DNA of 64,000 nt from Hymenobacter sedentarius (GTDB lineage Bacteria > Bacteroidota > Bacteroidia > Cytophagales > Hymenobacteraceae), in contig NZ_CP013909.1 of assembly GCF_001507645.1 (NCBI RefSeq), positions 4,804,853-4,868,852 on the forward strand, written 5' to 3'. The notes beneath the pieces were generated by a model. The model was not told the origin of the DNA. It saw nothing but the letters and a program-made list of their open reading frames with translations, and made no database searches. This document shows, in pieces, positions 7,071-15,892 of the stretch. Position numbers and translations under genes: made by a program. Position 1 is the stretch's first letter. Each line of letters opens with the position of its first letter.

Positions 7071-9350
7071 TTATCGTACCTCGCGCAGAGCGGTATAAAT
7101 CACTCGAACCGCAGCCGGAGCCAAAGTCTCAGCATACCGCACGTGCGGCAGGACGGCGGTTTCGATGCGCTCCCCTTCGAGCTTGATGGGGGCCATGCCC
7201 CGCTCGCCGCCTTTCTCAGCAATGTGAGGAGCAATAACCAGGGACACAATGCTCATCAGCTTGATGAGGATGTTCATGCTCGGGCCGGAAGTATCCTTAA
7301 ACGGGTCGCCCACGGTATCACCGGTCACGGAGGCTTTGTGCGCGTCCGAACCTTTGTACTGCATCACGCCGTTCACCAACACCCCTTTTTCGAAAGACTT
7401 CTTGGCGTTATCCCAGGCGCCACCGGCGTTGCTCTGGAACATGGCCATCAGCACGCCGCTCACCGTCACGCCGGCCAGCAGCCCACCCAGCACCTCGGCC
7501 GAAGAAGCATTCGAAAACAGGCCCCGGCATCCGAAGCCCACGATTATAGGAGTGAGCAGCGCAATGGCACCCGGCAAAATCATCTCCCGAATGGCCGCCT
7601 GCGTGCTGATGGCGACGCACTTCTCGTACTCCGGCCGGCCCGTGCCTTCCATGATGCCCGGAATCTCGCGGAACTGGCGGCGCACTTCCTGCACCATGGC
7701 CATAGCCGCACGCCCCACCGCCGCAATGGCCAGGGACGAGAAAATGAACGGAATCATTGCCCCAATGAACACGCCAGCCAAAATAGGAGCCTTGCTGATG
7801 TCAATGGACGTGATATTGGCCGTGCCCATAAAGGCTGCGAACAACGCCAGCGAAGTAAGCGCTGCCGAAGCAATAGCAAAGCCCTTGCCCGTGGCGGCAG
7901 TCGTGTTGCCCACCGCATCGAGAATGTCGGTACGCTCACGCACCTCCTTGGGCAGCTCGCACATTTCGGCGATACCACCGGCGTTGTCGGCAATCGGACC
8001 AAAGGCATCAATCGCCAGCTGCATGGCCGTAGTGGCCATCATGCCGGCAGCAGCAATAGCTACCCCGTAGAGCCCCGCCGCTTCGTAGCTCAGCACAATG
8101 CCCGCGGCCAGCACCAAAATGGGTAGCACCGTGCTCTCCATGCCGACAGCTAACCCGCCGATAACGGTGGTTGCGTGGCCCGTGCTGCTTTGCTGCACAA
8201 TGCTATTCACGGGGCGCTTGCCCATGGCGGTGTAGTACTCCGTAATAATGCTCATCAAGGTGCCCACCACCAAGCCGACCAACACGGCATAGAAAACGTG
8301 CATAGCATCGAAGCTGATGCCGCGGATGGTGAAACTACCCTGGGGCAGAATCCACATAATCAAAAAGTAGGAAGCCACCGCCGAAACGATAACGGAGATA
8401 TAGTTTCCGGTATTGAGGGCGCTTTGTACGTTGCCACCCTCCTTTACTCGCACGCAAAGGATACCGATGAGCGAGGCAATGATGCCCATGCCCGCAATCG
8501 CCATCGGCAGGAAAATTGGCGAGAGGCCACCGAAGTTATCAATCATACGGTCAGCCCCTTGCGTCGCCATTTCGCGGCCCAGCACCATGGTAGCCAGGAT
8601 AGTAGCCACATAAGAGCCAAACAAGTCGGCGCCCATACCGGCTACGTCGCCCACGTTGTCGCCCACGTTATCGGCGATAGTGGCCGGGTTGCGCGGGTCG
8701 TCCTCCGGAATGCCGGCTTCTACCTTGCCCACTAGGTCAGCGCCCACGTCGGCTGCTTTGGTGTAGATGCCGCCCCCCACGCGGGCAAACAGCGCGATGC
8801 TTTCGGCGCCCAGCGAGAAGCCCGTGAGCACCTCCAACGCCTTTTCCATTTCCTGACCGTTGGCCAAGCCGCTGGGCACAAACATCTTGTAAAACACAAT
8901 AAACAAGGAGCCCAATCCCAGCACGGCCAGACCGGCCACGCCCATGCCCATCACCGAACCGCCGGAGAACGACACGTTCAGCGCGGTGCTCAGGCTCGTC
9001 TTAGCCGCCTGCGCGGTCCGCACGTTGGCCTTGGTGGCAATTTTCATCCCAATGAAGCCCGCCAAGGCCGAGAATACGCCCCCAATAAGGAAAGCAATAA
9101 CGATGACGGGACTAGAGTTGCCGCTGGTAGTACCTAGATAAAACAGGAATGCCCCGGCAATCAACCCAAACAGGGCCAGCACTTTGTATTCCGCTTTCAG
9201 AAAGGCAATGGCCCCATCGGCAATGTAGCCAGCGATGGTGGTCATGCGCGCATCGCCAGCGTCTTGCTTGGCCACCCAGCCCGCACGGAGCCAAGTGTAC
9301 AGCAGCGCAAAAATGCCCAAGGCGGGCACAGCGTAAAGGTATGGGGTCAT
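7071..9350 (-). CDS. hppA: Membrane-bound ion-translocating pyrophosphatase
   Basis: Integral membrane enzyme that couples pyrophosphate hydrolysis to H+ and/or Na+ export. About 759 residues with many hydrophobic helices, as usual for the family. The substrate site is visible as DVGADLVGKVE followed by DDPRNPATIADNVGDNVGD. The motif GNTTAATGKG carries Ala where K+-independent enzymes have Lys, so a K+-dependent type is inferred. The start is put at ATG 9350 (MTPYLYAVP); a longer frame reaches 9407 but adds a Pro/Ser-rich leader and overlaps the -7 box. Confidence 0.96.
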   Translation of the reverse strand: MTPYLYAVPALGIFALLYTWLRAGWVAKQDAGDARMTTIAGYIADGAIAFLKAEYKVLALFGLIAGAFLFYLGTTSGNSSPVIVIAFLIGGVFSALAGFIGMKIATKANVRTAQAAKTSLSTALNVSFSGGSVMGMGVAGLAVLGLGSLFIVFYKMFVPSGLANGQEMEKALEVLTGFSLGAESIALFARVGGGIYTKAADVGADLVGKVEAGIPEDDPRNPATIADNVGDNVGDVAGMGADLFGSYVATILATMVLGREMATQGADRMIDNFGGLSPIFLPMAIAGMGIIASLIGILCVRVKEGGNVQSALNTGNYISVIVSAVASYFLIMWILPQGSFTIRGISFDAMHVFYAVLVGLVVGTLMSIITEYYTAMGKRPVNSIVQQSSTGHATTVIGGLAVGMESTVLPILVLAAGIVLSYEAAGLYGVAIAAAGMMATTAMQLAIDAFGPIADNAGGIAEMCELPKEVRERTDILDAVGNTTAATGKGFAIASAALTSLALFAAFMGTANITSIDISKAPILAGVFIGAMIPFIFSSLAIAAVGRAAMAMVQEVRRQFREIPGIMEGTGRPEYEKCVAISTQAAIREMILPGAIALLTPIIVGFGCRGLFSNASSAEVLGGLLAGVTVSGVLMAMFQSNAGGAWDNAKKSFEKGVLVNGVMQYKGSDAHKASVTGDTVGDPFKDTSGPSMNILIKLMSIVSLVIAPHIAEKGGERGMAPIKLEGERIETAVLPHVRYAETLAPAAVRVIYTALREVR

Positions 9351-9404
9351 AAAGGGCGAAAATGGGTGAAATGGAGAAAGAATTAAACTGGGCAGGAAGG
9401 GTGG

Positions 9405-9412
9405 CAAAGGTA
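9405..9412 (-). promoter_or_regulatory. -7 box (TACCTTTG) upstream of hppA
   Basis: Minus-strand TACCTTTG matches TAnnTTTG, 55 nt upstream of the preferred hppA ATG. Its position overlaps the longer alternative start, which supports the shorter protein. Confidence 0.55.
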
Positions 9413-9423
9413 TACGCAGAGCC

Positions 9424-10344
9424 TTACAATTCCTGCATCAAAACTTGGTAAAGCGCTAGCATACTGGCAATGTCGCGCTTGTCGACTAGTTCGTCGGGCG
9501 AATGCACATGGTCTTCGGGTGCGCCCACAAAGCACCAGTCCCAGGGGGCGGCGGCGTGCTGCAGTTCCTTCGCATCGGAACCACCGCTGCCTTCTACCTC
9601 CAATTGGTGCGGGACACCAGAACGGGCAGCAATAGCACGGATGCGGTCAACATAAGCCCGACGGGGAATAAGCGAGTCGCGCAGCGAAATGGCGCACCCC
9701 TGGCCGACATGCACGCCTTCCGTCACCCACGTAATATCGGAAATGAGTGCCTGGCGCACCCCGTAATTCTCGTAGATGAACTTAGCCAAGTAGGCCACCG
9801 AGCCCCCGCCGTGTTCTTCCCAGCAAGAAAAAGCCACGATGCCATGTTCAAGTGTCTCACATAGCCGCAGGGCATTCCAGACACCCAAGCGGTTATCAAG
9901 ATAGCAGCTTTGAACAGTGGTTTCGGTTTCACGAAAATCGCAGTAGAAAGTAAGTTCCGTACCACGGTCAATATCGCGGTGGAACGCGTAGCCCAATTCA
10001 CCCGTTTGCTCGTCTATGGTCAGTGTGCAATCTATTTCCCCTTGCGAGTCGTGCCCCACCAAACGGTAGCCAGCTTCGGCTTGGGGCCCGCCAATGCGCA
10101 CCAATTGTCGGCCGTAGCGTACCGTGAAACCAATACTATCAAGGTGGGCAAACACGGCCGTGCGCGGCTGGCCAAATACCAGCAGGATACAGTCCTGAAA
10201 CCGGTCGTCGGCAATGATAATGGGTTGGTGTTGCCAGGCAGCCTGTGTTTGCCGCACGTAGTCGAGTACGAAACGCGTCATGGCTGCCTCGTTGCCGGCA
10301 GGTGCCGGAACACGACAAAGGGAGTGCAAGAGTTGCATAAGCAA
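9424..10344 (-). CDS. M42-family metal aminopeptidase
   Basis: Predicted cytosolic dinuclear-metal aminopeptidase of the M42/M18/M20 superfamily; some members are annotated as endoglucanases. In 306 residues the ligands appear in order: AHLDSIGF (His67, Asp69), YLDNRLG (about 148-154), EEHGGG (about 170-175), a later SDAKE (Asp), and HSPDE near the C-terminus. It is slightly shorter than typical M42 enzymes (about 340-360 residues). It stands alone, divergent from the plus-strand gene at 10453, with its own TAnnTTTG box. Substrate is unknown. Confidence 0.85.
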   Translation of the reverse strand: MLMQLLHSLCRVPAPAGNEAAMTRFVLDYVRQTQAAWQHQPIIIADDRFQDCILLVFGQPRTAVFAHLDSIGFTVRYGRQLVRIGGPQAEAGYRLVGHDSQGEIDCTLTIDEQTGELGYAFHRDIDRGTELTFYCDFRETETTVQSCYLDNRLGVWNALRLCETLEHGIVAFSCWEEHGGGSVAYLAKFIYENYGVRQALISDITWVTEGVHVGQGCAISLRDSLIPRRAYVDRIRAIAARSGVPHQLEVEGSGGSDAKELQHAAAPWDWCFVGAPEDHVHSPDELVDKRDIASMLALYQVLMQEL

Positions 10345-10357
10345 AGCGGATTACTCC

Positions 10358-10365
10358 CAAAGCTA
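10358..10365 (-). promoter_or_regulatory. -7 box (TAGCTTTG) upstream of the M42 peptidase
   Basis: Minus-strand TAGCTTTG matches TAnnTTTG and lies 14 nt upstream of the peptidase ATG, giving a very short leader. A near match (TACTTTAG) on the plus strand at about 10379 could serve the divergent gene. Confidence 0.5.
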
Positions 10366-10452
10366 GGCCAAAGTCCGTACTTTAGCAGGCCCGTTTACGC
10401 CGCCCAAATTTTGGCTGGCGTGCGGTTCGGGTCTGCTATCGAAATTCTACCT

Positions 10453-11706
10453 ATGCTGCGTTCGCTTTTTTGTATCTGCTTGGGGCTGCTATATGTGCCG
10501 CTGCTAGGCCACGCCCAGAGGCCCGATACAATGCGCACCCCTCCTGCCATGAAAACGGTGGCGCTCGACACCGTTGGGATATTGCCGTCGGCCATCGATA
10601 CCAAAGGTTGGCTGCTTCTGGACAAGGATATCCAACTTGAGCTGGACGGTGCCGTCCAGAATATCTACAATTTCAAGTATGACCGGGCGGAAAAACAATT
10701 CCGTTCGTTGCGCCGTCGCTACCCTAATCACCCCATGCCGTATTTTCTGCTGGGGCTGAACACGTGGTGGAAAATCATGCCCACGACCTTCCAGTCGACG
10801 CAGTATGACAAGGCCTTCTTTGCCTACATGGATACTGCTGCTACTAAAGGCCAGAAGCTCTTTGATGCTGATAACAATAATTACGAAGCGAGCTTCTTTC
10901 TTTCTGCTTCCTACGGTTTTAGCGCCCGTTTGCACGGCGAGCGCCACGACTGGCGTAAGGCCACAGTAAATTCCCGTCGCTCATTAAATTATCTAAAGAA
11001 GAGCCAGGAAGCCAATGGCCTGAGCCCAGAGTTTCAGTTTGGCCAGGCCTTATTCAATTACTACGCGGTGTGGATTGGCGAAAACTACCCACTACTGAAA
11101 CCCGTGCTCCTGTTCTTCCCTAAAGGCGACAAGAGACTGGGTATGCAACAATTGCGCAGCGTAGCTGCCAATGGCTTTTACACCGGCACAGAAGCACGTG
11201 TTTACCTAATGCGTATCCTCAAAAACGAGGAAAACAACGCTGAAGAAGCATTACCTGTTGCACGAAGCCTAGCCACCACCTTTCCCGACAACGGATACTT
11301 TCAACGCTTCTACGCCCTCCTTGCCTACGACCAAGGTGAGTTCTCCGATTGTGAGCGTGTGAGCCGCGAAATCCTTGATAAAATAAATAAGGGTATGCCT
11401 GGCTACGAGGGGATCAGCGGGCGCTACGCCAGTTACTTCCTGGGCTACTTGATGCAAAATCGCTACCGAGACATTGCTAAAGCTAAAGACTACTACCAGC
11501 GATGCATCGTGTTCGCAGAAAGCACTGGTGACACTTCGGGTGGCTTCTACTTGTTCTCAAACATGAACTTGGCCCGCCTAGCTGTCAAAGAAAGAGACCC
11601 AGCCGCTGCGAAACGCTACTATGCGATAGTAGTTGATAAGGCCGAGCGTAAATCGGAGCAGTACAAGGAAGCCAAAGCTTGGTTGAAGAAGAACTCGAAG
11701 GCATAA
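10453..11706 (+). CDS. Exported helical-repeat (TPR-like) protein
   Basis: A 417-residue protein of unknown function. The start is ATG 10453, giving a clear signal peptide (hydrophobic SLFCICLGLLYVPLLGHA, cleavage after GHA). The open frame extends further 5' but there lies antisense to the peptidase gene. The mature part is alpha-helical with spaced Tyr/Ala/Phe residues resembling TPR repeats, notably a C-terminal stretch with KDYYQRCIVFAEST and AKRYYAIVVDKAE. It is probably periplasmic or outer-membrane associated. A membrane-protein gene follows after 14 nt, so the two are likely co-transcribed. Confidence 0.8.
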   Translation: MLRSLFCICLGLLYVPLLGHAQRPDTMRTPPAMKTVALDTVGILPSAIDTKGWLLLDKDIQLELDGAVQNIYNFKYDRAEKQFRSLRRRYPNHPMPYFLLGLNTWWKIMPTTFQSTQYDKAFFAYMDTAATKGQKLFDADNNNYEASFFLSASYGFSARLHGERHDWRKATVNSRRSLNYLKKSQEANGLSPEFQFGQALFNYYAVWIGENYPLLKPVLLFFPKGDKRLGMQQLRSVAANGFYTGTEARVYLMRILKNEENNAEEALPVARSLATTFPDNGYFQRFYALLAYDQGEFSDCERVSREILDKINKGMPGYEGISGRYASYFLGYLMQNRYRDIAKAKDYYQRCIVFAESTGDTSGGFYLFSNMNLARLAVKERDPAAAKRYYAIVVDKAERKSEQYKEAKAWLKKNSKA

Positions 11707-11720
11707 GTTTTCCTTAAACT

Positions 11721-13082
11721 ATGGAAGTCTCTGATTTATTTCTTGCCCCCATCTATTTGATGGCATTGTATCTGGTTGCTTATATGGTACGGCCATCTGT
11801 AACTAACTACTTCACGAAGCCTTTCTTTTTTCCTGCCCTTACGCTTAAGTTCGTGGGCGCAGTAGGACTTGGTCTGATTTATCAGTTTTATTACGGTGGA
11901 GGCGATACGTTTAACTATTTTTATCACACAAAGGTCATCCATTCGGCTTTCGACCAATCCTTTTCCACAGGTTGGAAATTGCTAATAGATAACGGTGGCG
12001 ACAATGACCAAACAACTGCTCAATACGTGGGACAAATGTTCTGGCACCAAGCCGGTTCATCAGAATTTTTGCTTTCTAGAGTAGCTGCTTTTTTAGGGCT
12101 CTTTTGTTTTAATAACTACACGGTCATCGCCCTATTATTTGCTAGCATTAGTTTTAGTGGGATGTGGGCCATGTACATGACCTTTGCCAAAATTAGGCCT
12201 CAAATTTACAAACAGTTGGCTTGGGCCGTATTCTACGTGCCTTCGCTATTTTTTTGGGGCTCTGGCTTGTTGAAGGATTCGCTTTGTATAGGCGCATTAG
12301 GTTGGCTTTATTATGCGCTATATAAGGGGGCTATTCAAAGACGGGCTATCGTGTATTGCGCACTGATTGGTGGGTTTGCTGCCTATACACTGTTCAACGT
12401 TAAGGTATACATTCTGTTATGCTTCCTGCCCGCGGCGCTGCTGTGGGTGTTCAACGAAACCAATGCCCGCATTAAAAACCAAGCATTACGTCTAGTTGCC
12501 AAGCCCTTGTTCCTGACACTAGGTGCTGGATTGGCTTTTTATGCTGCCACAAACCTTACAAAAGGGGACGATAAGTATGATGTGGATAAAATCGGCGAAC
12601 GCAGCAAAATCACGGCTGACTACTTGTACGAACAGAGTGTCAAGCAAGAGGGATCCGGCTACTACCTCGGTGAACTCGATGGCAGCATTGGCAGCATGGT
12701 CAAACTTGCGCCCCAAGCCATTGCAACTTCGCTTTACCGACCGTTCCTGTGGGAAGCACATAACCCAGTCATGTTTTTATCGTCTCTTGAGGCTGGTTTC
12801 TTTCTGTTTTTTACACTTCGTATTTTTTGGCGAACGGGTATCGGACGTACTTTAAGCATCATTAGTCAGACACCTGTTCTATTACTATGCTTCGTTTTTG
12901 CGCTGGTATTTGCGGCTTCAGTAGGAATAACTAGTGCCAATTTTGGCACCTTAGTGCGATATAAAATCCCTATGATACCGTTTTATCTTGCGGGTTTATA
13001 CATTCTAGAAAGCATGGCTGCACAGCCCATTCAAAAGGGCCGCCAAACAATGTCCCAGCCCCATCGGCCTCAGTTGGTATAG
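11721..13082 (+). CDS. Polytopic membrane protein, possible polysaccharide polymerase
   Basis: A 453-residue inner-membrane protein with about nine to ten hydrophobic segments and a conserved-looking extracytoplasmic stretch YYGGGDTFNYFYH near residue 55. No enzyme motif is certain. The size, topology and position next to a polysaccharide locus would fit a Wzy-like polymerase or a glycosyltransferase-like membrane enzyme, but that is inference only. It is co-directional with the upstream exported protein (14-nt gap) and convergent with the minus-strand locus. The sequence is more AT-rich than its neighbours, as often seen for Wzy-type genes. Confidence 0.75.
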   Translation: MEVSDLFLAPIYLMALYLVAYMVRPSVTNYFTKPFFFPALTLKFVGAVGLGLIYQFYYGGGDTFNYFYHTKVIHSAFDQSFSTGWKLLIDNGGDNDQTTAQYVGQMFWHQAGSSEFLLSRVAAFLGLFCFNNYTVIALLFASISFSGMWAMYMTFAKIRPQIYKQLAWAVFYVPSLFFWGSGLLKDSLCIGALGWLYYALYKGAIQRRAIVYCALIGGFAAYTLFNVKVYILLCFLPAALLWVFNETNARIKNQALRLVAKPLFLTLGAGLAFYAATNLTKGDDKYDVDKIGERSKITADYLYEQSVKQEGSGYYLGELDGSIGSMVKLAPQAIATSLYRPFLWEAHNPVMFLSSLEAGFFLFFTLRIFWRTGIGRTLSIISQTPVLLLCFVFALVFAASVGITSANFGTLVRYKIPMIPFYLAGLYILESMAAQPIQKGRQTMSQPHRPQLV

Positions 13083-13124
13083 CATCAGAGGGTGATCGAT
13101 CTGTTTTGCTTAGCACGAGGTTTA

Positions 13125-13947
13125 AGAAGCTGTTTGAGTTAGCAGAATTTAAGCACTCGCCTGATGTTGGCTAAGCAAATCCAGCCATTGGCGTGGTGTA
13201 AGCGGCGGTCGTATTCCTTTGACAATCTACGATTCGCGCTCAGCCAGGCAAACGTTCGTTCGACAATCCAGCGCCAAGCATGAATGAAGAAGTTCGTTTT
13301 TTTTTACCAGCACGTGCGCCGGTTTCTCGACGCGAATGCCGTAGCGGCCGGCTAGATGCGCCCGAAGCACGCCGTTAAACGAGCTATCGACGAAAACGAC
13401 CTGCACCTGGCCCAACTAGTCGTGGGTAGCGGCCACCTCGTCCCAGAACGCAATGGCGGCCGGGCCACACGCGGCTGGCCAGCACGTGGCCCAGCGCATC
13501 GGTCAGCACCAAGCGCTTGCGGCCCTTGATGAGCTTGCCGGCGTCGAAGCCCACGGTCTGCCCCGTGGCCGTGGCCGCGTTCTTCACGCTTTGCGTGTCG
13601 AGGATGACGGCCGTGGGGCAGGCTTTTTTCGGCCCGTTCCCGGCTGCTCACGTTCAGACACGTGCTGACCCGTTGCCAGGTGCCATCGCTTCCCACTTGG
13701 CAAAATACCAGTACACCGTGCCCCAGGGCGGTAAATCCCCTGGCAAATCCCGCCACACACACCCGTTTTTGAGTACGTACAAAATAGCGTTTATCACCTT
13801 TACCAGCGGCCACTTGCCTCGGCGGCGAACCACCAGCAACGGCTCCAATTGCTGCCAGTCCCGCGCTGGCAAATTCGTACTGTACCGCTTCCGTGCGGCC
13901 TCTTCTCCAACTTCTTTCAATCCACTAAATTAACTCAAACAGCTTCT
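13125..13947 (-). mobile_element. Decayed IS5-family insertion sequence
   Basis: Perfect 17-bp terminal inverted repeats, AGAAGCTGTTTGAGTTA at 13125-13141 and its complement at 13931-13947, are each flanked by TA (13123-13124 and 13948-13949), consistent with a 2-bp target duplication. The single transposase gene is broken by frameshifts. The right TA is shared with the next element, which inserted exactly there. Confidence 0.9.
13139..13920 (-). pseudogene. IS5-family transposase, frameshifted
   Basis: The N-terminal part is open from 13920 (MKEVGEEAARKRYS), with the family's YVLKNGCVWRDLP motif. The reading then passes through at least three frames. A middle piece is QTVGFDAGKLIKGRKR, and a late piece contains WRWIVERTFAWLSANRR, the segment bearing the catalytic Glu. 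The in-frame stop lies in the left terminal repeat (13139-13141). The first DDE aspartate region (about 13600) is disrupted. Several indels mean this copy cannot make an active enzyme. Confidence 0.88.
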
Positions 13948-13949
13948 TA

Positions 13950-14813
13950 GAGCGTGTTGGGGATTTTAGCAGGGCAAAAAGAAACGAGTCAGTAAGTTGC
14001 GAGGGGAGTTCCTAGGCTCCGCTTCGCATTATGGTTGACGGCTATCAACTCCTTACTGACCCGCAGTGGCAAGTTATGGCCCCGCTGCTGCCCCTGCAAC
14101 GCAAACGCCGCCTGTGCCTGCGGCAAGTAATTGACGCCGTGCGCTACATCTGCCGCACGGGTTGTCAATGGAGCAGTTTGCCGGCCGGTTTCCCGGCCTG
14201 GACGGCGGTCTACTACTATTTTCGGCGCTGGCAGCAAAACCAGACCTGGGTCCGGCTCAACGAGGCGGTGAACCGGGCCGACCGCCTGGCCGCCGACCGG
14301 GCCGCCACCCCCTCGCTCGTGTGCGTGGACAGCCAAAGCGTCAAGCTGGCGCCGCGCATTTTCGAGCACCGGGGCACGGACGGCGGCAAACGGGTGAACG
14401 GGCGTAAACGTCAGCTGGTCACTGACGTGGAGGGCCACATCTTCGCCTGCCGCGTCCACGCGGCCAACGGCCACGACGGGGCGCAGGCCCAGGCGCTGCT
14501 GGCCACCGGCCTGAGCTGGGGCGGGCGCTTGCAAACGGTGGTCACCGACAAGGGCTACCGGGGCCGCTTCGCGCGCCACCTGCGCGCCTGCGGATGGGCG
14601 CACCAGCTGGGCAGCCGCCCGCCTTCGGCCCGCGGCTTTGTGCCGGTCGCCAAACGCTGGGTCGTGGAGCGCACCTTCGCCTGGCTCAACTACTTCCGTC
14701 GGCTGGCAATCGACTACGAATTCACGCCCGCCAGCCACGAAACCGGGTTGCTGATTGCCAACTCAACCATGTGCCTCAATAGGCTACACCCCAACTAATT
14801 CCCCAACACGCTC
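13950..14813 (+). mobile_element. Intact IS5-family insertion sequence
   Basis: An 864-bp element with 14-bp perfect terminal repeats GAGCGTGTTGGGGA (13950-13963) and complement (14800-14813). It is flanked by TA at 13948-13949 and 14814-14815, a 2-bp duplication as in IS427-like members. It encodes one full-length transposase. Its right end supplies the last base of the stop codon of the adjacent glycosyltransferase gene. Confidence 0.92.
14031..14798 (+). CDS. IS5-family (IS427-like) transposase
   Basis: A 255-residue DDE transposase with no interruption. The N-terminal domain has the RYICRTGCQWSSLP motif. Catalytic residues can be placed at VCVDSQS (first Asp), VVTDKGY (second Asp) and VVERTFAWLNYFRRL (Glu). 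Length is normal for this group. It lies wholly within the element at 13950-14813. No ribosomal frameshift is needed. Confidence 0.95.
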   Translation: MVDGYQLLTDPQWQVMAPLLPLQRKRRLCLRQVIDAVRYICRTGCQWSSLPAGFPAWTAVYYYFRRWQQNQTWVRLNEAVNRADRLAADRAATPSLVCVDSQSVKLAPRIFEHRGTDGGKRVNGRKRQLVTDVEGHIFACRVHAANGHDGAQAQALLATGLSWGGRLQTVVTDKGYRGRFARHLRACGWAHQLGSRPPSARGFVPVAKRWVVERTFAWLNYFRRLAIDYEFTPASHETGLLIANSTMCLNRLHPN

Positions 14814-15883
14814 TAAGAGAATAGCGAGAGGAAATTGCGGGTATTGCTTTGCACCGAATAGCGTTGCTCGATGGTGGAACGCGCCATCTGACCAAATTGC
14901 TGACGCAAGCCTGTATCAGCCAACAGTTGCCTTAAGCTAGACTCCCAGTGAATAGGCATAGCACACACGAAGCCGTTGTGTCCGTGCTCTACCACCTCGG
15001 AGTTCATCCCCACTGGTGACACCAGCGCCGGAATGCCTAATGCCATGTATTGCAACGCTTTAAAGGCACACTTGCCTTTTGCCCAAAGGTCGTCCTCCAA
15101 TGGCATCAAGCCCACATGAAAACCTAGCAGGTCGGCAATTTCAGTGTCTTTGCGCCAAGGCAAGTACACAAGGGAGCGTAAAGGCAGCTTTGGAGGCTGA
15201 TTCGAGATAACCCTAAATTCAAAGTCCAGTCCCTCGGCTTCCAGCTTGGACAGCACCGGCACAACTTGGTCGAGGTACTTGAGGGTGGAATGCGTGCCAG
15301 TCCAGCCAATGACCAAGCGCCCCGGGGCGGCTTGATCTCGCACCCGATTGTGTAGGCGCACAGTATCGATGGTTGTTGGATTAATCACAGTGCTGGAACT
15401 ATACTGCTGAGCATACTCGGCCAAGTAAGCATTGCCGCAGCTATTCTTGTAAGCCCAGCGGCAAATGTCAGCCACTTTATGGTGCCACTTTACGCCTGCG
15501 GCAATCTTGTTGGCTTCGGAAGTATTTGCAAGCCATATGGCGTCATCGAAGTCATAAATAATCTTCTTTCGCAACACGTTTGCAATGAGCCACTCAAATA
15601 CGGGTGGGCCAATAGGCGCAGCTTCGCGGTGCACAAACACAAAATCGTAGGATGGCACTGTAAATAATAACTTCAACCTCCGCATAAATCCGCTTAGAAT
15701 ACCCACTGCTTTGGCCGCCGCCCGGCCGGGCTTGTAGAGAATATCCCATGTGGCCACCGACAGAAAAGGCGCCAAGTGGTAATGAAAGCCGTGGGCCGTT
15801 AGCTCGTCGAGGTATTGCTCGAAACGAAAACGCTGCGATGGCGCCCGACCGGCTGGGTAAGGAACGAGAAATAAAATGCGCAC
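14813..15883 (-). CDS. GT4-like glycosyltransferase
   Basis: A 356-residue GT-B enzyme that probably adds a sugar to a lipid-linked glycan. The N-terminus MRILFLVPYPAGRAPSQRF and the C-terminal donor-binding segment (GKCAFKALQYMALGIPALVS, with GKCAFK and a later Glu in MNSEVVEHG) fit GT4 family members. The stop codon TAG is built from the IS-flanking TA plus one base of the neighbouring IS5 element. Removing both elements in silico gives TAA at the same place, so the protein is not truncated. It is nine bases downstream of wecE and is the last gene of this block. Confidence 0.85.
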   Translation of the reverse strand: MRILFLVPYPAGRAPSQRFRFEQYLDELTAHGFHYHLAPFLSVATWDILYKPGRAAAKAVGILSGFMRRLKLLFTVPSYDFVFVHREAAPIGPPVFEWLIANVLRKKIIYDFDDAIWLANTSEANKIAAGVKWHHKVADICRWAYKNSCGNAYLAEYAQQYSSSTVINPTTIDTVRLHNRVRDQAAPGRLVIGWTGTHSTLKYLDQVVPVLSKLEAEGLDFEFRVISNQPPKLPLRSLVYLPWRKDTEIADLLGFHVGLMPLEDDLWAKGKCAFKALQYMALGIPALVSPVGMNSEVVEHGHNGFVCAMPIHWESSLRQLLADTGLRQQFGQMARSTIEQRYSVQSNTRNFLSLFS

Positions 15884-15892
15884 AGGTAGCTA

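Noticed and set aside
7050..8126. 358-codon plus-strand frame opposite hppA
   Set aside because: Antisense to a conserved membrane protein; no start context or domain.
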